Shown piece after piece: positions 10,401 to 17,625 of a stretch of DNA of 64,000 nucleotides. Source of the stretch: Pedobacter sp. JY14-1 (lineage in GTDB: Bacteria; Bacteroidota; Bacteroidia; Sphingobacteriales; Sphingobacteriaceae); contig NZ_JARJHU010000003.1 in assembly GCF_029269825.1 (NCBI RefSeq), positions 98,380-162,379 on the forward strand, given 5' to 3'. The position numbers and the translations under genes were made by a program. Below the pieces are notes generated by a model. That model had not been told where the DNA came from and did not search any database. It saw nothing but the letters and a program-made list of their open reading frames with translations. The first letter of the stretch is position 1, and every line of letters begins with the position of its first letter.

Positions 10401-10904
10401 GACGGGATTGCAAGCATGACCAATACGATTACCTATAAATCATACAGTTTATCATTTAGTATTTACGGGTCATACGGTTCAACCATCCGGGTCGGCAATA
10501 AGTTCCAGAATGATGCGCTAGACCCTTATATTAATCAGAGTATTGCCGCATTGAATCATTGGAAGGCGCAAGGCAATAATGCCGTTAATCCACGCAGGCT
10601 GTTCATGGCGGGTTATGATGGGGTTCCGGTCGATTTTGGTACCAATCCATCAACGCGTTATTTTTTAGATGGCGACTTTATCCGCTTAAGTAATGTTCGG
10701 CTGGGTTATGCAGCTCCTTCCGCTGTGCTTAAACATTTGCACATAGACGGTCTGAACTTATTTGTGCAGGGTAACAACTTGGCCTTGTGGACCAAATACT
10801 CAGGCTCCGATCCTGAAAACATTAACGCTTTTGGAAGCAGCGGACAGGGTCTTTTATATCCTCAGGCCAGGATTTACAGTGCCGGCCTTAATATTTCATT
10901 TTAA
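7482..10904 (+). CDS. SusC/RagA-family TonB-dependent outer-membrane transporter with STN domain
   Basis: This 1140-residue outer-membrane transporter imports a ligand captured by its SusD partner, using TonB energy. The N-terminus carries a signal sequence (LLLTMKLATFLILMSIMQVS). An STN signalling domain (about 46-115), a carboxypeptidase-D-like repeat (about 142-215) and a TonB-box-like NEVVVAYG follow, then the plug (SITGAVTVVTGDQI, SILKDASAIALYGSKASNGV) and a large barrel ending in GLNISF. STN domains occur in transporters that signal to FecR/ECF pairs, matching the two genes upstream. The ATG at 7482 fits related proteins; later Met codons would shorten the leader. The substrate cannot be read from the sequence. 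Confidence 0.96.
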   Translation: MYQNLTSKPDMLRRHIHKLLLTMKLATFLILMSIMQVSAGALAQKITLSERNTPLTKVFKKITAQTGYAFFVSARTLKDVKPVTIEVRNVALKDALEQIFKDQPIEFTLADKIVTVSKRLAPSFLEKVVDAFTPPEDAEGVVLDEKGNPLAGATVRVKGTKNVVITDAKGQFHLIRPDYKDRLIISYVGYQDKEVAIEENMTVRLELKSAELNEVVVAYGRQQQKSITGAVTVVTGDQIQGLPNRSFDKSLQGMVPGLVVTKGSGQPGGGVSNFMLRGIATGGDPSLGNPVRNPLIVVDGVPVTQVPSITNRAGSDQLSLVSNPLAQLNPNDIESISILKDASAIALYGSKASNGVILVTTKKGKIGKTRFTFSQQTDIANRENNEVKMLNQQQYIDLFVETYRNSYPDATRVQVIDSLKQKFPTRSDGSFYPQVNWLDAISNKAAITNSTNFSISGGSQKENFYVSLERTDEKGVIRNSGYVRNSFRINYEGRPSNWFKYGFNTTLSHNIQDYSDPNLIEKAQFMSPLNPIYDENGRLIYNFNYGASGIQNGLETSSPFAVVSLNTNRNTAYRALSRGYLEGKFFKYFTLSSSLGFDFMLNEEKIKSYPKVAYPDDYGYPMTDGKIERNSKRTSNIILTNTLAFNKSFDEDHSVNILLGQETQMFENTEAYAVLTGFPNNPTLEDVTGGGSTFNGGQTSGKQNSVSYFSQLNYGFKDRYFATGSIRRDGSSRFGASNKFGTFWSAGVAYVLSEEAFLKNKYSWLNYLKLRGSFGPAGNSSAIKDTYRLNQIVPGIFLGNPVVTPQATDVPPGNSGIKWESTFTWDAGVDLRLFNNRVTITTDLYQRNTQNFIAMVPMGFTGGFTTYWANIGDMQNKGVEISLSADILRLKEFAWNVNVNWSRNTNKLTKSFYPETNMGGTVNKVGEEYNSFYAPVWAGVDPTTGKPQWLDKSQNVTVEYANLYLQRVGKAQPDGIASMTNTITYKSYSLSFSIYGSYGSTIRVGNKFQNDALDPYINQSIAALNHWKAQGNNAVNPRRLFMAGYDGVPVDFGTNPSTRYFLDGDFIRLSNVRLGYAAPSAVLKHLHIDGLNLFVQGNNLALWTKYSGSDPENINAFGSSGQGLLYPQARIYSAGLNISF

Positions 10905-10914
10905 TTTTTATCAT

Positions 10915-12363
10915 ATGAGAAATCGCATTTTATACAGCCTCTTACTGCTAATCTCTATTCACAGTTTTGTTTCTTGTAAGAAAAGTTTTCTGGACGTTGC
11001 CAGTGTTACTAGCCCTTTATATAGGGAAAATTATGTCAGAGACCTGAATAGCATGGAAGAATACCTGAACGGCATGTACCTCTTATTTGCTGCAAATTGG
11101 TTCGGTGGATCTAGCGAAAAAGGTTATGCCGAATATGTCGCTGACAACTTGAAACCTATTAACACGAATGATGCAAATATAATAGCAAATTACAAATGGA
11201 TGCAAAATCAATATGGGGGAAACGCACCCGATTTTACTTCAACAAATATGTCTCTTAATTGGCAACGTAACTACCGAGTTATCAGAGCCAGTTGTTTTAT
11301 AACTGAGGATATAGGTAAGTATCGGAAAGAAAACCCAGTGAAAGCTGATTATATCAAAGGACAAGCTCTTTTCTTCAGAGCAATCATGCATTTCAAACTG
11401 GTGAATATGTTTGCGCAGCCCTATAAATTTACGCCAGATGCTTCTCATCTAGGCGTGCCATACATTACCACATCCAACCTTTCTGCACCTTATAGCCGAC
11501 AAAGTGTCAAACAAGTATATGATGCGATCATTACGGATCTTAATGAAGCGATTAGTTTAATGAATAATACAGCCACACCAGATGTAAGATATGTTGGTAT
11601 TGACGCAGTTAGGGGAATCTTAGCACGGGTCTATCTTTTTAAAGGAGATTATACGAAAGCTTTAGACATTGCCAGAGATTTATGTGTTAAATATCCATTG
11701 ATGACTATTGCAAAGGGATATCCCAATTTACTTTACTCACATCAAACAGAAAGCGGATCTGAAGTGATTTTCCAGGCAACCCCGGGCGGCGCTTATCCTA
11801 ACACCACAGCTTTTCTTGGACGTTATTTAAAAGGGGCTTTATTGAGCTTCTATGCAACCAGCGACATCGCTGGCATCTTAAAGGAAAGCGTAACCGATGC
11901 GAGGAGTGCCTGGGTCACGAGCAATGGCAGTAACTGGCTCGTCACCAAATTCCCTTCTGGCGTAGCGGGAATACCCGGCGCTTTGGAAGGAGATTATTAT
12001 GATCCGGTTATTCGTTCTTCCGAAATGTTTTTGATGGTTGCTGAAGCAGCCTTTAAAACAGGTGATGAGCAAACTGCACGGCAATACCTTAACGCGATTA
12101 GAAAGCGAGCTGATTCATCAGCATCGGACATAACAACTAGTGGAGAGCCGTTGATCAATGCTATTTATAAAGAACGGAGGAAAGAGCTTTGCTTCGAGAA
12201 TCTTCGGTTATATGATTTGCAACGCCTAGGAATGGGTATCAACAGACTTGACGTATTGCCGGGCATGCCAGGCACGCTTACCTATCCTAACAATAAAGCT
12301 ATTGCGCCAATACCTCAAAAGGATGTCGACATAGCCGGGCTTAAACAAAATGAGGGCTATTGA
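10915..12363 (+). CDS. SusD/RagB-family nutrient-binding lipoprotein
   Basis: This is the surface lipoprotein that caps the SusC barrel and binds its substrate. The start is ATG 10915, 10 bases after susC. The frame is open further upstream but only inside susC. The signal peptide ends in a lipobox with SFVSC, giving a lipidated Cys. The body has SusD features: a SusD_2-like N-terminal region (DLNSMEEYLNGMYLLFAAN), the helix KADYIKGQALFFRAIMHF, and a C-terminal RagB/SusD part with AARQYLNAIRKRA-like sequence and YKERRKELCFENLRLYDLQR. The 482-residue length is normal. It forms a transcription unit with susC and the fusion gene downstream. Confidence 0.95.
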   Translation: MRNRILYSLLLLISIHSFVSCKKSFLDVASVTSPLYRENYVRDLNSMEEYLNGMYLLFAANWFGGSSEKGYAEYVADNLKPINTNDANIIANYKWMQNQYGGNAPDFTSTNMSLNWQRNYRVIRASCFITEDIGKYRKENPVKADYIKGQALFFRAIMHFKLVNMFAQPYKFTPDASHLGVPYITTSNLSAPYSRQSVKQVYDAIITDLNEAISLMNNTATPDVRYVGIDAVRGILARVYLFKGDYTKALDIARDLCVKYPLMTIAKGYPNLLYSHQTESGSEVIFQATPGGAYPNTTAFLGRYLKGALLSFYATSDIAGILKESVTDARSAWVTSNGSNWLVTKFPSGVAGIPGALEGDYYDPVIRSSEMFLMVAEAAFKTGDEQTARQYLNAIRKRADSSASDITTSGEPLINAIYKERRKELCFENLRLYDLQRLGMGINRLDVLPGMPGTLTYPNNKAIAPIPQKDVDIAGLKQNEGY

Positions 12364-12393
12364 ATCTACTTCTTAACTTATTTAATCAAAAAT

Positions 12394-15009
12394 ATGCGTT
12401 TTCATTATAATCCGATTGTTGCGGGTGAGAAAAACTCGCACCTGTTACTTCTTTGTCTTTTTGTTTTCTTGTTTAATTTCGTTAACGCTAAACCTATCCA
12501 GGATAAGCAAAAGCAACCTAAACTTATCACTATCAAGGGAGAGATTCCACCGACTTATAAAAAGGCGGAGATAGAATTAAGCTATTATCCGAGCTTACTT
12601 ATTAATGATTTTGAATTGAAGGCGACGAAGACTATTAATAAGACCGTCACAAAAGGACAAGTTCAATTTGAGATCAGGACCGCAAACATCATCGACATCT
12701 ACGGCACTTTTTGGGGTAATAGCAGAATTGGCTATCCCTTAGAGCCTGGTGAATCCATCGAAATCCGATATGAAAATGGAACGCCTATCTTTAGGGGAAG
12801 TGCTGCCTTAAAATTTGAACTCATTCATTTACTGAACAAAGTCAACGACAGCATAAATGCTACGTTGGAATCCAGGGGCCTGCCATGGAAACTTGTGGCA
12901 CCAAAATCCAGGCAAGAATATTTCAAATGGAACGAATTCTATAATGAAAAAATAAGGGCCTTTGATTTAATTCTGAACAGATACCGAAATCGGATGACAA
13001 AGAAGGCTTTCGATCTTGTCAAATTATACGCTTATGAAAAGCCTGAAGATGACAGATTAGAGAAATTCAGGATGTTAATGGGCATGCGTGTCCGTGAAGG
13101 AGATGTTTTCAAACATAAATTTGGTTTAACCAATGAGGACTTATGTGCAATTTATGACACTACATTAAACAGCCACGCAGCCAAATGGTTGAAACATGAA
13201 GCTCCCGGAGTAAGAATTCCGTTCTATCTGTATGACGGCGTGGGAGTTGAGGCTTTAAGGCGCGGGGGCAAATTCTTTATTGAGAAGGTAAGTGATACCG
13301 CTACGATGGGGAAAGATGCGGGTGAGCACAAATATGTAGCCCGTTACCAGTTGGCGAAGGAAATTTACAAGAATCCTCAGCGTAGCGAATTGCTTTCATT
13401 TATGTTTTACAGTCCTAAAGCACACCTTGCAGGTGCAGGTTTTACGCCTGAAATCGAAGCTATCTTGTCAGACTTCTATAGTGATCCCACAATTGGTGAA
13501 CGCTATAAGGATGAGGTAAGAAAGTATGAACGTGAAAGGCGAAGAAAGGCCAAGCTGACCGGGATGAAGGATTTCAGCTTAACTGATGTCAATGGAAAGC
13601 CTTTCACTAAAACCAACCTGAAAGGTAAGATCGCCATTTTCGATTTCTGGTTTACCGGATGTACAGGCTGCGTATTGATGGCGCCTGAACTTAAAAAAGT
13701 TGAAGAACGGTTTAAAGCTGACACCAATGTGGTGTTTGTGAGTGTCTCTACAGATAAGAACAGGCAGCAATGGCTGAACAGCATTAAACAAGGGAAGTAT
13801 GCTTCTACAACCAGCACGCATGTGTATACTGCTGGCAGGGGTAGTACAGATCCATTCCTGGAGTTTTATGATGTTACCAGCTATCCAACTTTGTTGTTCT
13901 TTGATGCTTTTGGCAACCGGCTCGCTCCAGCCAAACGGCCAGATCTGGATAAGGGCGCATCGATGATCAAACTGATCGAGGAGGAGCTTGTCAGAATGAA
14001 AGACGGGCCGTATGTGTTTGAGGAAACTGAGGGCAAAGTAGCCTACACGGTAAACGGGGCGAGTTTCAGCAAGTCTAAGACTGGTGTTTTGACCGTGCAG
14101 ACAGACCAGGCGGGCAAAACGTTCAGCGTACCGCTGCAAAAGGAGATAGTAACTCAGGAATCGGAATTGTCTGTGCGCCCGGAAAAGTTATTTGCGCTAT
14201 CCGATATCGAAGGTAACTTCGATAAGTTCCGGATGCTGTTGCAAAACAACAAGATCATTGATGCGGATTACAACTGGATTTTTGACAATGGGCACCTGGT
14301 GTTTTCCGGTGATATGTTTGACCGGGGTGAGCAGGTAACAGAATGTTTGTGGCTGATTTATTCGTTGGAGGAGAAGGCAAAAGCTGCCGGTGGGCAGGTG
14401 CATTTTGTATTAGGTAACCACGAGATTATGAACCTGCAGGGTGATTTCCGATATGTGCAGGGCAAATACAAACATAGTGCTGAGGTAATGGGTAAATCCC
14501 TGATGCAGCTGTATGCTAAAGACACTGAACTGGGTAAATGGTTGCGTACTAAAAATGTTGCTGAGAAGGTGGGTGATCTGCTGTTTGCCCATGGTGGTTT
14601 TTCATCGAAGATCAACCAGTCGGCATTGAGCATTGCGGATATCAATAAATTGGCAAGGCCTTATTATGACAGGAACCTCGGTGATGGCAAATTTCCTGAT
14701 GAGAATACCAACCTGGTAATGAGCGAATCATTTGGGCCGTTCTGGTACAGGGGATATTATGTGGACGAGAATATGCAAGATAAGGTTAAGCCTGTCGTGG
14801 ATAGCCTTTTGACTAAATACAATGCTAAGCATATTATTACCGGGCATACCATCATTGCCGACAAGATCACTGCTTTGTATGACCACAAGATAATCAATAC
14901 AGATGTGAAGCATGCTGATGGCAATTCTGAAGCCCTGTTGAATGAGGGCAAGAACTTTTACCGTGTCACCTACAAAGGCGAAAAGTTCCTGTTGTTTAAA
15001 GAAGACTAG
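12394..15009 (+). CDS. Secreted fusion: DUF4369-like / TlpA-type thioredoxin / calcineurin-like metallophosphatase
   Basis: This single open frame of 871 residues joins two enzyme folds. After a signal peptide (ending near FNFVNA) comes a beta-rich DUF4369-like region and a helical linker, as in Bacteroidota TlpA-type proteins. A thioredoxin domain spans about 389-530, with FDFWFTGCTGC (Cys423/Cys426). From about residue 595 a calcineurin-like phosphoesterase follows, with ALSDIEGNFDKF, FSGDMFDRG (about 637-645), LGNHEIMN (about 673) and ITGHT. This resembles Shewanella-like/PPP phosphatases, and the metal-binding blocks look intact. It lies 30 bases after susD, so it should be co-expressed with the transporter. 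The joint function is unknown. No frameshift is apparent and the fusion reads straight through. Confidence 0.88.
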   Translation: MRFHYNPIVAGEKNSHLLLLCLFVFLFNFVNAKPIQDKQKQPKLITIKGEIPPTYKKAEIELSYYPSLLINDFELKATKTINKTVTKGQVQFEIRTANIIDIYGTFWGNSRIGYPLEPGESIEIRYENGTPIFRGSAALKFELIHLLNKVNDSINATLESRGLPWKLVAPKSRQEYFKWNEFYNEKIRAFDLILNRYRNRMTKKAFDLVKLYAYEKPEDDRLEKFRMLMGMRVREGDVFKHKFGLTNEDLCAIYDTTLNSHAAKWLKHEAPGVRIPFYLYDGVGVEALRRGGKFFIEKVSDTATMGKDAGEHKYVARYQLAKEIYKNPQRSELLSFMFYSPKAHLAGAGFTPEIEAILSDFYSDPTIGERYKDEVRKYERERRRKAKLTGMKDFSLTDVNGKPFTKTNLKGKIAIFDFWFTGCTGCVLMAPELKKVEERFKADTNVVFVSVSTDKNRQQWLNSIKQGKYASTTSTHVYTAGRGSTDPFLEFYDVTSYPTLLFFDAFGNRLAPAKRPDLDKGASMIKLIEEELVRMKDGPYVFEETEGKVAYTVNGASFSKSKTGVLTVQTDQAGKTFSVPLQKEIVTQESELSVRPEKLFALSDIEGNFDKFRMLLQNNKIIDADYNWIFDNGHLVFSGDMFDRGEQVTECLWLIYSLEEKAKAAGGQVHFVLGNHEIMNLQGDFRYVQGKYKHSAEVMGKSLMQLYAKDTELGKWLRTKNVAEKVGDLLFAHGGFSSKINQSALSIADINKLARPYYDRNLGDGKFPDENTNLVMSESFGPFWYRGYYVDENMQDKVKPVVDSLLTKYNAKHIITGHTIIADKITALYDHKIINTDVKHADGNSEALLNEGKNFYRVTYKGEKFLLFKED

Positions 15010-15027
15010 TTGTGGCATTAAAAATCT

Positions 15028-15059
15028 GAAAGGTATGTAGCATTTGCTACATACCTTTC
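15028..15059 (+). terminator. Perfect 15-bp hairpin after the fusion gene
   Basis: Bases 15028-15042 are exactly complementary to 15045-15059, with only TT between them (about four unpaired bases in practice). The T-tract after it is short, so it may be a processing or attenuation structure instead of a strong terminator. It separates the SusCD-fusion unit from the lipoprotein gene that starts 30 bases later. Confidence 0.6.
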
Positions 15060-15088
15060 GTTTAACTAAAGAAAACATAAAAGAACTG

Positions 15089-15547
15089 ATGAAAGCAACT
15101 AAAATAAACCTCCCGTATATAGCGCTGCTATTATTTTGTATGACCTCAATTGCAGCCTGCACCAAGAAAGAAAAAACCACTCCTGAACGGCAGAAGGAAC
15201 TCCTTGGGAGCTGGCAGGAAACCACAGCGGTTATTCGCATACTGACATTTAAAGAAAATGGAGATTTTTTAATGTCATTGCGCTCCGGCAATGAGTCGAC
15301 GGTTAACTTATATGGAACATATAAGGTGAAAGGAGATAGCCTGAAATTGAATGTAGACCGTCAGGAAGAGGTAATCCCTAACCAGCCGACCATAATTACG
15401 CTGATAAATCACAATTTCCTCTATGAGGATTGCGTTTATAAGGTAAAAGATAATACGCTGGATCTGACCTACATTACTTATCCTGCTGACGCGCCGGTAA
15501 GCACTGAAAGTAAATTTACCAGGCAAACCGGATTGCTGCATAATTAA
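15089..15547 (+). CDS. Small lipocalin-like lipoprotein
   Basis: This is a 152-residue lipoprotein of unknown role. The ATG at 15089 begins a lipoprotein signal peptide with lipobox SIAAC; the frame extends upstream only through a hairpin. The mature part opens with RQKELLGSWQETTAVIRILTF, resembling the GxW start of lipocalin-like domains common in Bacteroidota (lipocalin_4/5 type), followed by beta strands such as NLYGTYKVKGDSLKLN. It follows the SusCD-fusion unit but lies behind a hairpin, so co-transcription is uncertain. It converges with the GH97 gene. Confidence 0.7.
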   Translation: MKATKINLPYIALLLFCMTSIAACTKKEKTTPERQKELLGSWQETTAVIRILTFKENGDFLMSLRSGNESTVNLYGTYKVKGDSLKLNVDRQEEVIPNQPTIITLINHNFLYEDCVYKVKDNTLDLTYITYPADAPVSTESKFTRQTGLLHN

Positions 15548-15580
15548 TGGCAGATACTTATCTGTTGGTTTGCTTCTAAT

Positions 15581-17569
15581 CTATTTGGGGGCTTTAATCA
15601 GCCGTATTACCTGCCCGCCGCCTGCGGCGATGGAAACGTTCAGGACGTCTTTGCCGGTAACCTCTCTGATGGCCTTTAACAGGTGGTTTGGCTGTTCGGC
15701 GGCATCTTCTGCATCGCTGTAAAGTTCGGCGGTGTATTTACCTTCGGATAGCATTTTCAGCGGAATTTTCAGATCCCTGGCAGTGCTGTTATTGATCGTG
15801 CCGATATACCAGTCATTGCCGTGCCGCCGTGCTATTGTCAGGTACTGGCCGACTTCGGCATTAAGCACGCGGGTCTCATCCCAGGTAGTAGGTATTTTTT
15901 GCAAAAAATCAAAGCCGGGCTGTCCTTCATAGGCCTGCGGATGATCGGCCACCATGTGCAGGTAACTTTCCATCACCACATACATGGCCAGCATATGGCA
16001 ACGTGTACCAATCATCATTGGCTTCACATAACGCGGCTTGTATTTGGCGGGTGGAACTGCATTAAATCCGCCCAGATGATAATCGGCAGGCCCTGCCAGT
16101 AAACGGGTGAACGCAATATCCAGATCATGTTCGGGTGTCAATGCCATTGGCAGCCATTTGTTTTGTTCGTAGTTATAGGTGCCCTCACGGGTAAATTCGT
16201 TGGGATAAGTTCGGCTTAAACCCGTGGGCTTATAAGCGCCGTGAAACTGGATGAACAAATGATGGTCAGCTGCTTTCTGTAAAATCTCTTCTTGTATGTT
16301 TACCATGATCTGGTCGTCCCTGTCCAGGAAATCTACCATCATGCCTTTGATCCCCCACCTTTCGAACTGGGCAAATGCACTGTCTAATTGCGGGTATAAA
16401 GCTTTCCAGTGAACCCAGACGTGAATGCCGACACCTTTACTTTTTGCATAGTCACAAATCTGCTTCATATCCAGCGATGCTACCGAATGCGTCACATCTG
16501 CATAGGTTCCCGGCTGTCCAAAGCTTGACCAGTTATTCGGATACCAGGCTACCCCGCCGTAGCCAATTACAGAATGATATTCGATATTATTGCGTGCGCA
16601 GAAATCGATGTAGTATTTATTGGTTTCGAAGTTGATCCCCGGCGCAAAAGTGGTATCGGGTAGTACATCGCCATTCCACCAATGGAAGGAGGTTTTTCCA
16701 GGTTTTAGCCAGGACGTATCCTTGATCTTTGAAGGCTCATTCAAACTGGTAAGGATGTTGGATTCGATCAGCGCGCCGATGCGGTCAGCAATCATAATGA
16801 CCCGCCAAGGTGTGCGGTGTGGTAGCTGGGCTTTAACCTTGATGTCTTTTTGTCCCGGCAGGGGTGACAATGTGCTGGTCAGGATGCCCCCCTGATTGGT
16901 CAGGTACATTCCGGCATAATCGCGGAGGCTGGCTTCGGTGATGGCGATATAAGTCTTATCCGGATTCTCGATCAGCAGTGGCAGATCCACCAGGCTTTCC
17001 GGTTTTAGGGCACTTAACGGCATTTTGGCATAAGGGCCCTCATGTGTGTTGACAAAATTGTCGAATAGAAGCGCCCTGATGTCGGGTTTCCCTGCTACGT
17101 TAAATTCGGTTCGCTCTTCGGTAAGGGTATAAGCAGCCCAGTTGTTCTGCCTGGGAAATTCGTAACGGAAAGCGACCCCATCATTGAAAGCCCTTATAAC
17201 AAGGTTTATTAATCGCCTTAATCCTTTTTCCTCTCTAAGCTGTATGATGGCCTGGCGGTACTTGTTCACGACATGCTTCGTCTTTCCGACTACAAGATCG
17301 TAGGGTCCATCGAAGTTGCCGCTTTCGACTTTAATTATCTTAAGATCTTTTGCAATATCACCGCTGCCCTTAAAAGACAATCCCAGTGCCGAGGTATTGA
17401 TCACCCGCCGGCCTTTGTAGTTTACCTTGTAAGATGGCCGGTCTTTGGTCAGGGTAAAGTAGAAGGAAATAGTGCCATCAGGGGATTTAATGGTAACGTT
17501 GTTCTGGGCTTTCGCCGGGCAGAGTGACAATAATGCCGCCAGCAGGAGCAGTGGTGTGATAGTTTTCAT
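15581..17569 (-). CDS. Glycoside hydrolase family 97 protein
   Basis: This secreted glycosidase of 662 residues has a signal peptide (ending PAKAQ). It has the GH97 layout: an N-terminal beta-sandwich (residues about 25-290; SPDGTISFYFTL, INTSALGLSFKG), a TIM barrel (about 290-560) and a C-terminal beta domain. Barrel motifs include GVGIHVWVHWKAL, IKGMMVDFLDRDDQIMV and FIQFHGAYKPTGLSRTYPNE followed by FTREG, as in GH97 alpha-glucosidases and alpha-galactosidases. GH97 enzymes need Ca2+ and may invert or retain; which applies here is not safe to call. It is downstream of the six-hairpin glycosidase on the same strand (56 bases apart), probably one operon. Confidence 0.93.
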   Translation of the reverse strand: MKTITPLLLLAALLSLCPAKAQNNVTIKSPDGTISFYFTLTKDRPSYKVNYKGRRVINTSALGLSFKGSGDIAKDLKIIKVESGNFDGPYDLVVGKTKHVVNKYRQAIIQLREEKGLRRLINLVIRAFNDGVAFRYEFPRQNNWAAYTLTEERTEFNVAGKPDIRALLFDNFVNTHEGPYAKMPLSALKPESLVDLPLLIENPDKTYIAITEASLRDYAGMYLTNQGGILTSTLSPLPGQKDIKVKAQLPHRTPWRVIMIADRIGALIESNILTSLNEPSKIKDTSWLKPGKTSFHWWNGDVLPDTTFAPGINFETNKYYIDFCARNNIEYHSVIGYGGVAWYPNNWSSFGQPGTYADVTHSVASLDMKQICDYAKSKGVGIHVWVHWKALYPQLDSAFAQFERWGIKGMMVDFLDRDDQIMVNIQEEILQKAADHHLFIQFHGAYKPTGLSRTYPNEFTREGTYNYEQNKWLPMALTPEHDLDIAFTRLLAGPADYHLGGFNAVPPAKYKPRYVKPMMIGTRCHMLAMYVVMESYLHMVADHPQAYEGQPGFDFLQKIPTTWDETRVLNAEVGQYLTIARRHGNDWYIGTINNSTARDLKIPLKMLSEGKYTAELYSDAEDAAEQPNHLLKAIREVTGKDVLNVSIAAGGGQVIRLIKAPK

Positions 17570-17625
17570 CCAGGTTTGGTTGTTGTCGTTAAAATATGCA
17601 AACGATCACACAAGTTCAAAAAAAC

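Noticed and set aside
10762..10914. N-terminal extension of SusD inside susC
   Set aside because: The lipoprotein signal starts at 10915; the upstream part is an off-frame reading of the SusC barrel.
15551..15564. CAGATA-CT-TATCTG hairpin between convergent lipoprotein and GH97 genes
   Set aside because: Six A/T-rich pairs with a two-base loop and no T-run is too weak to call a terminator.
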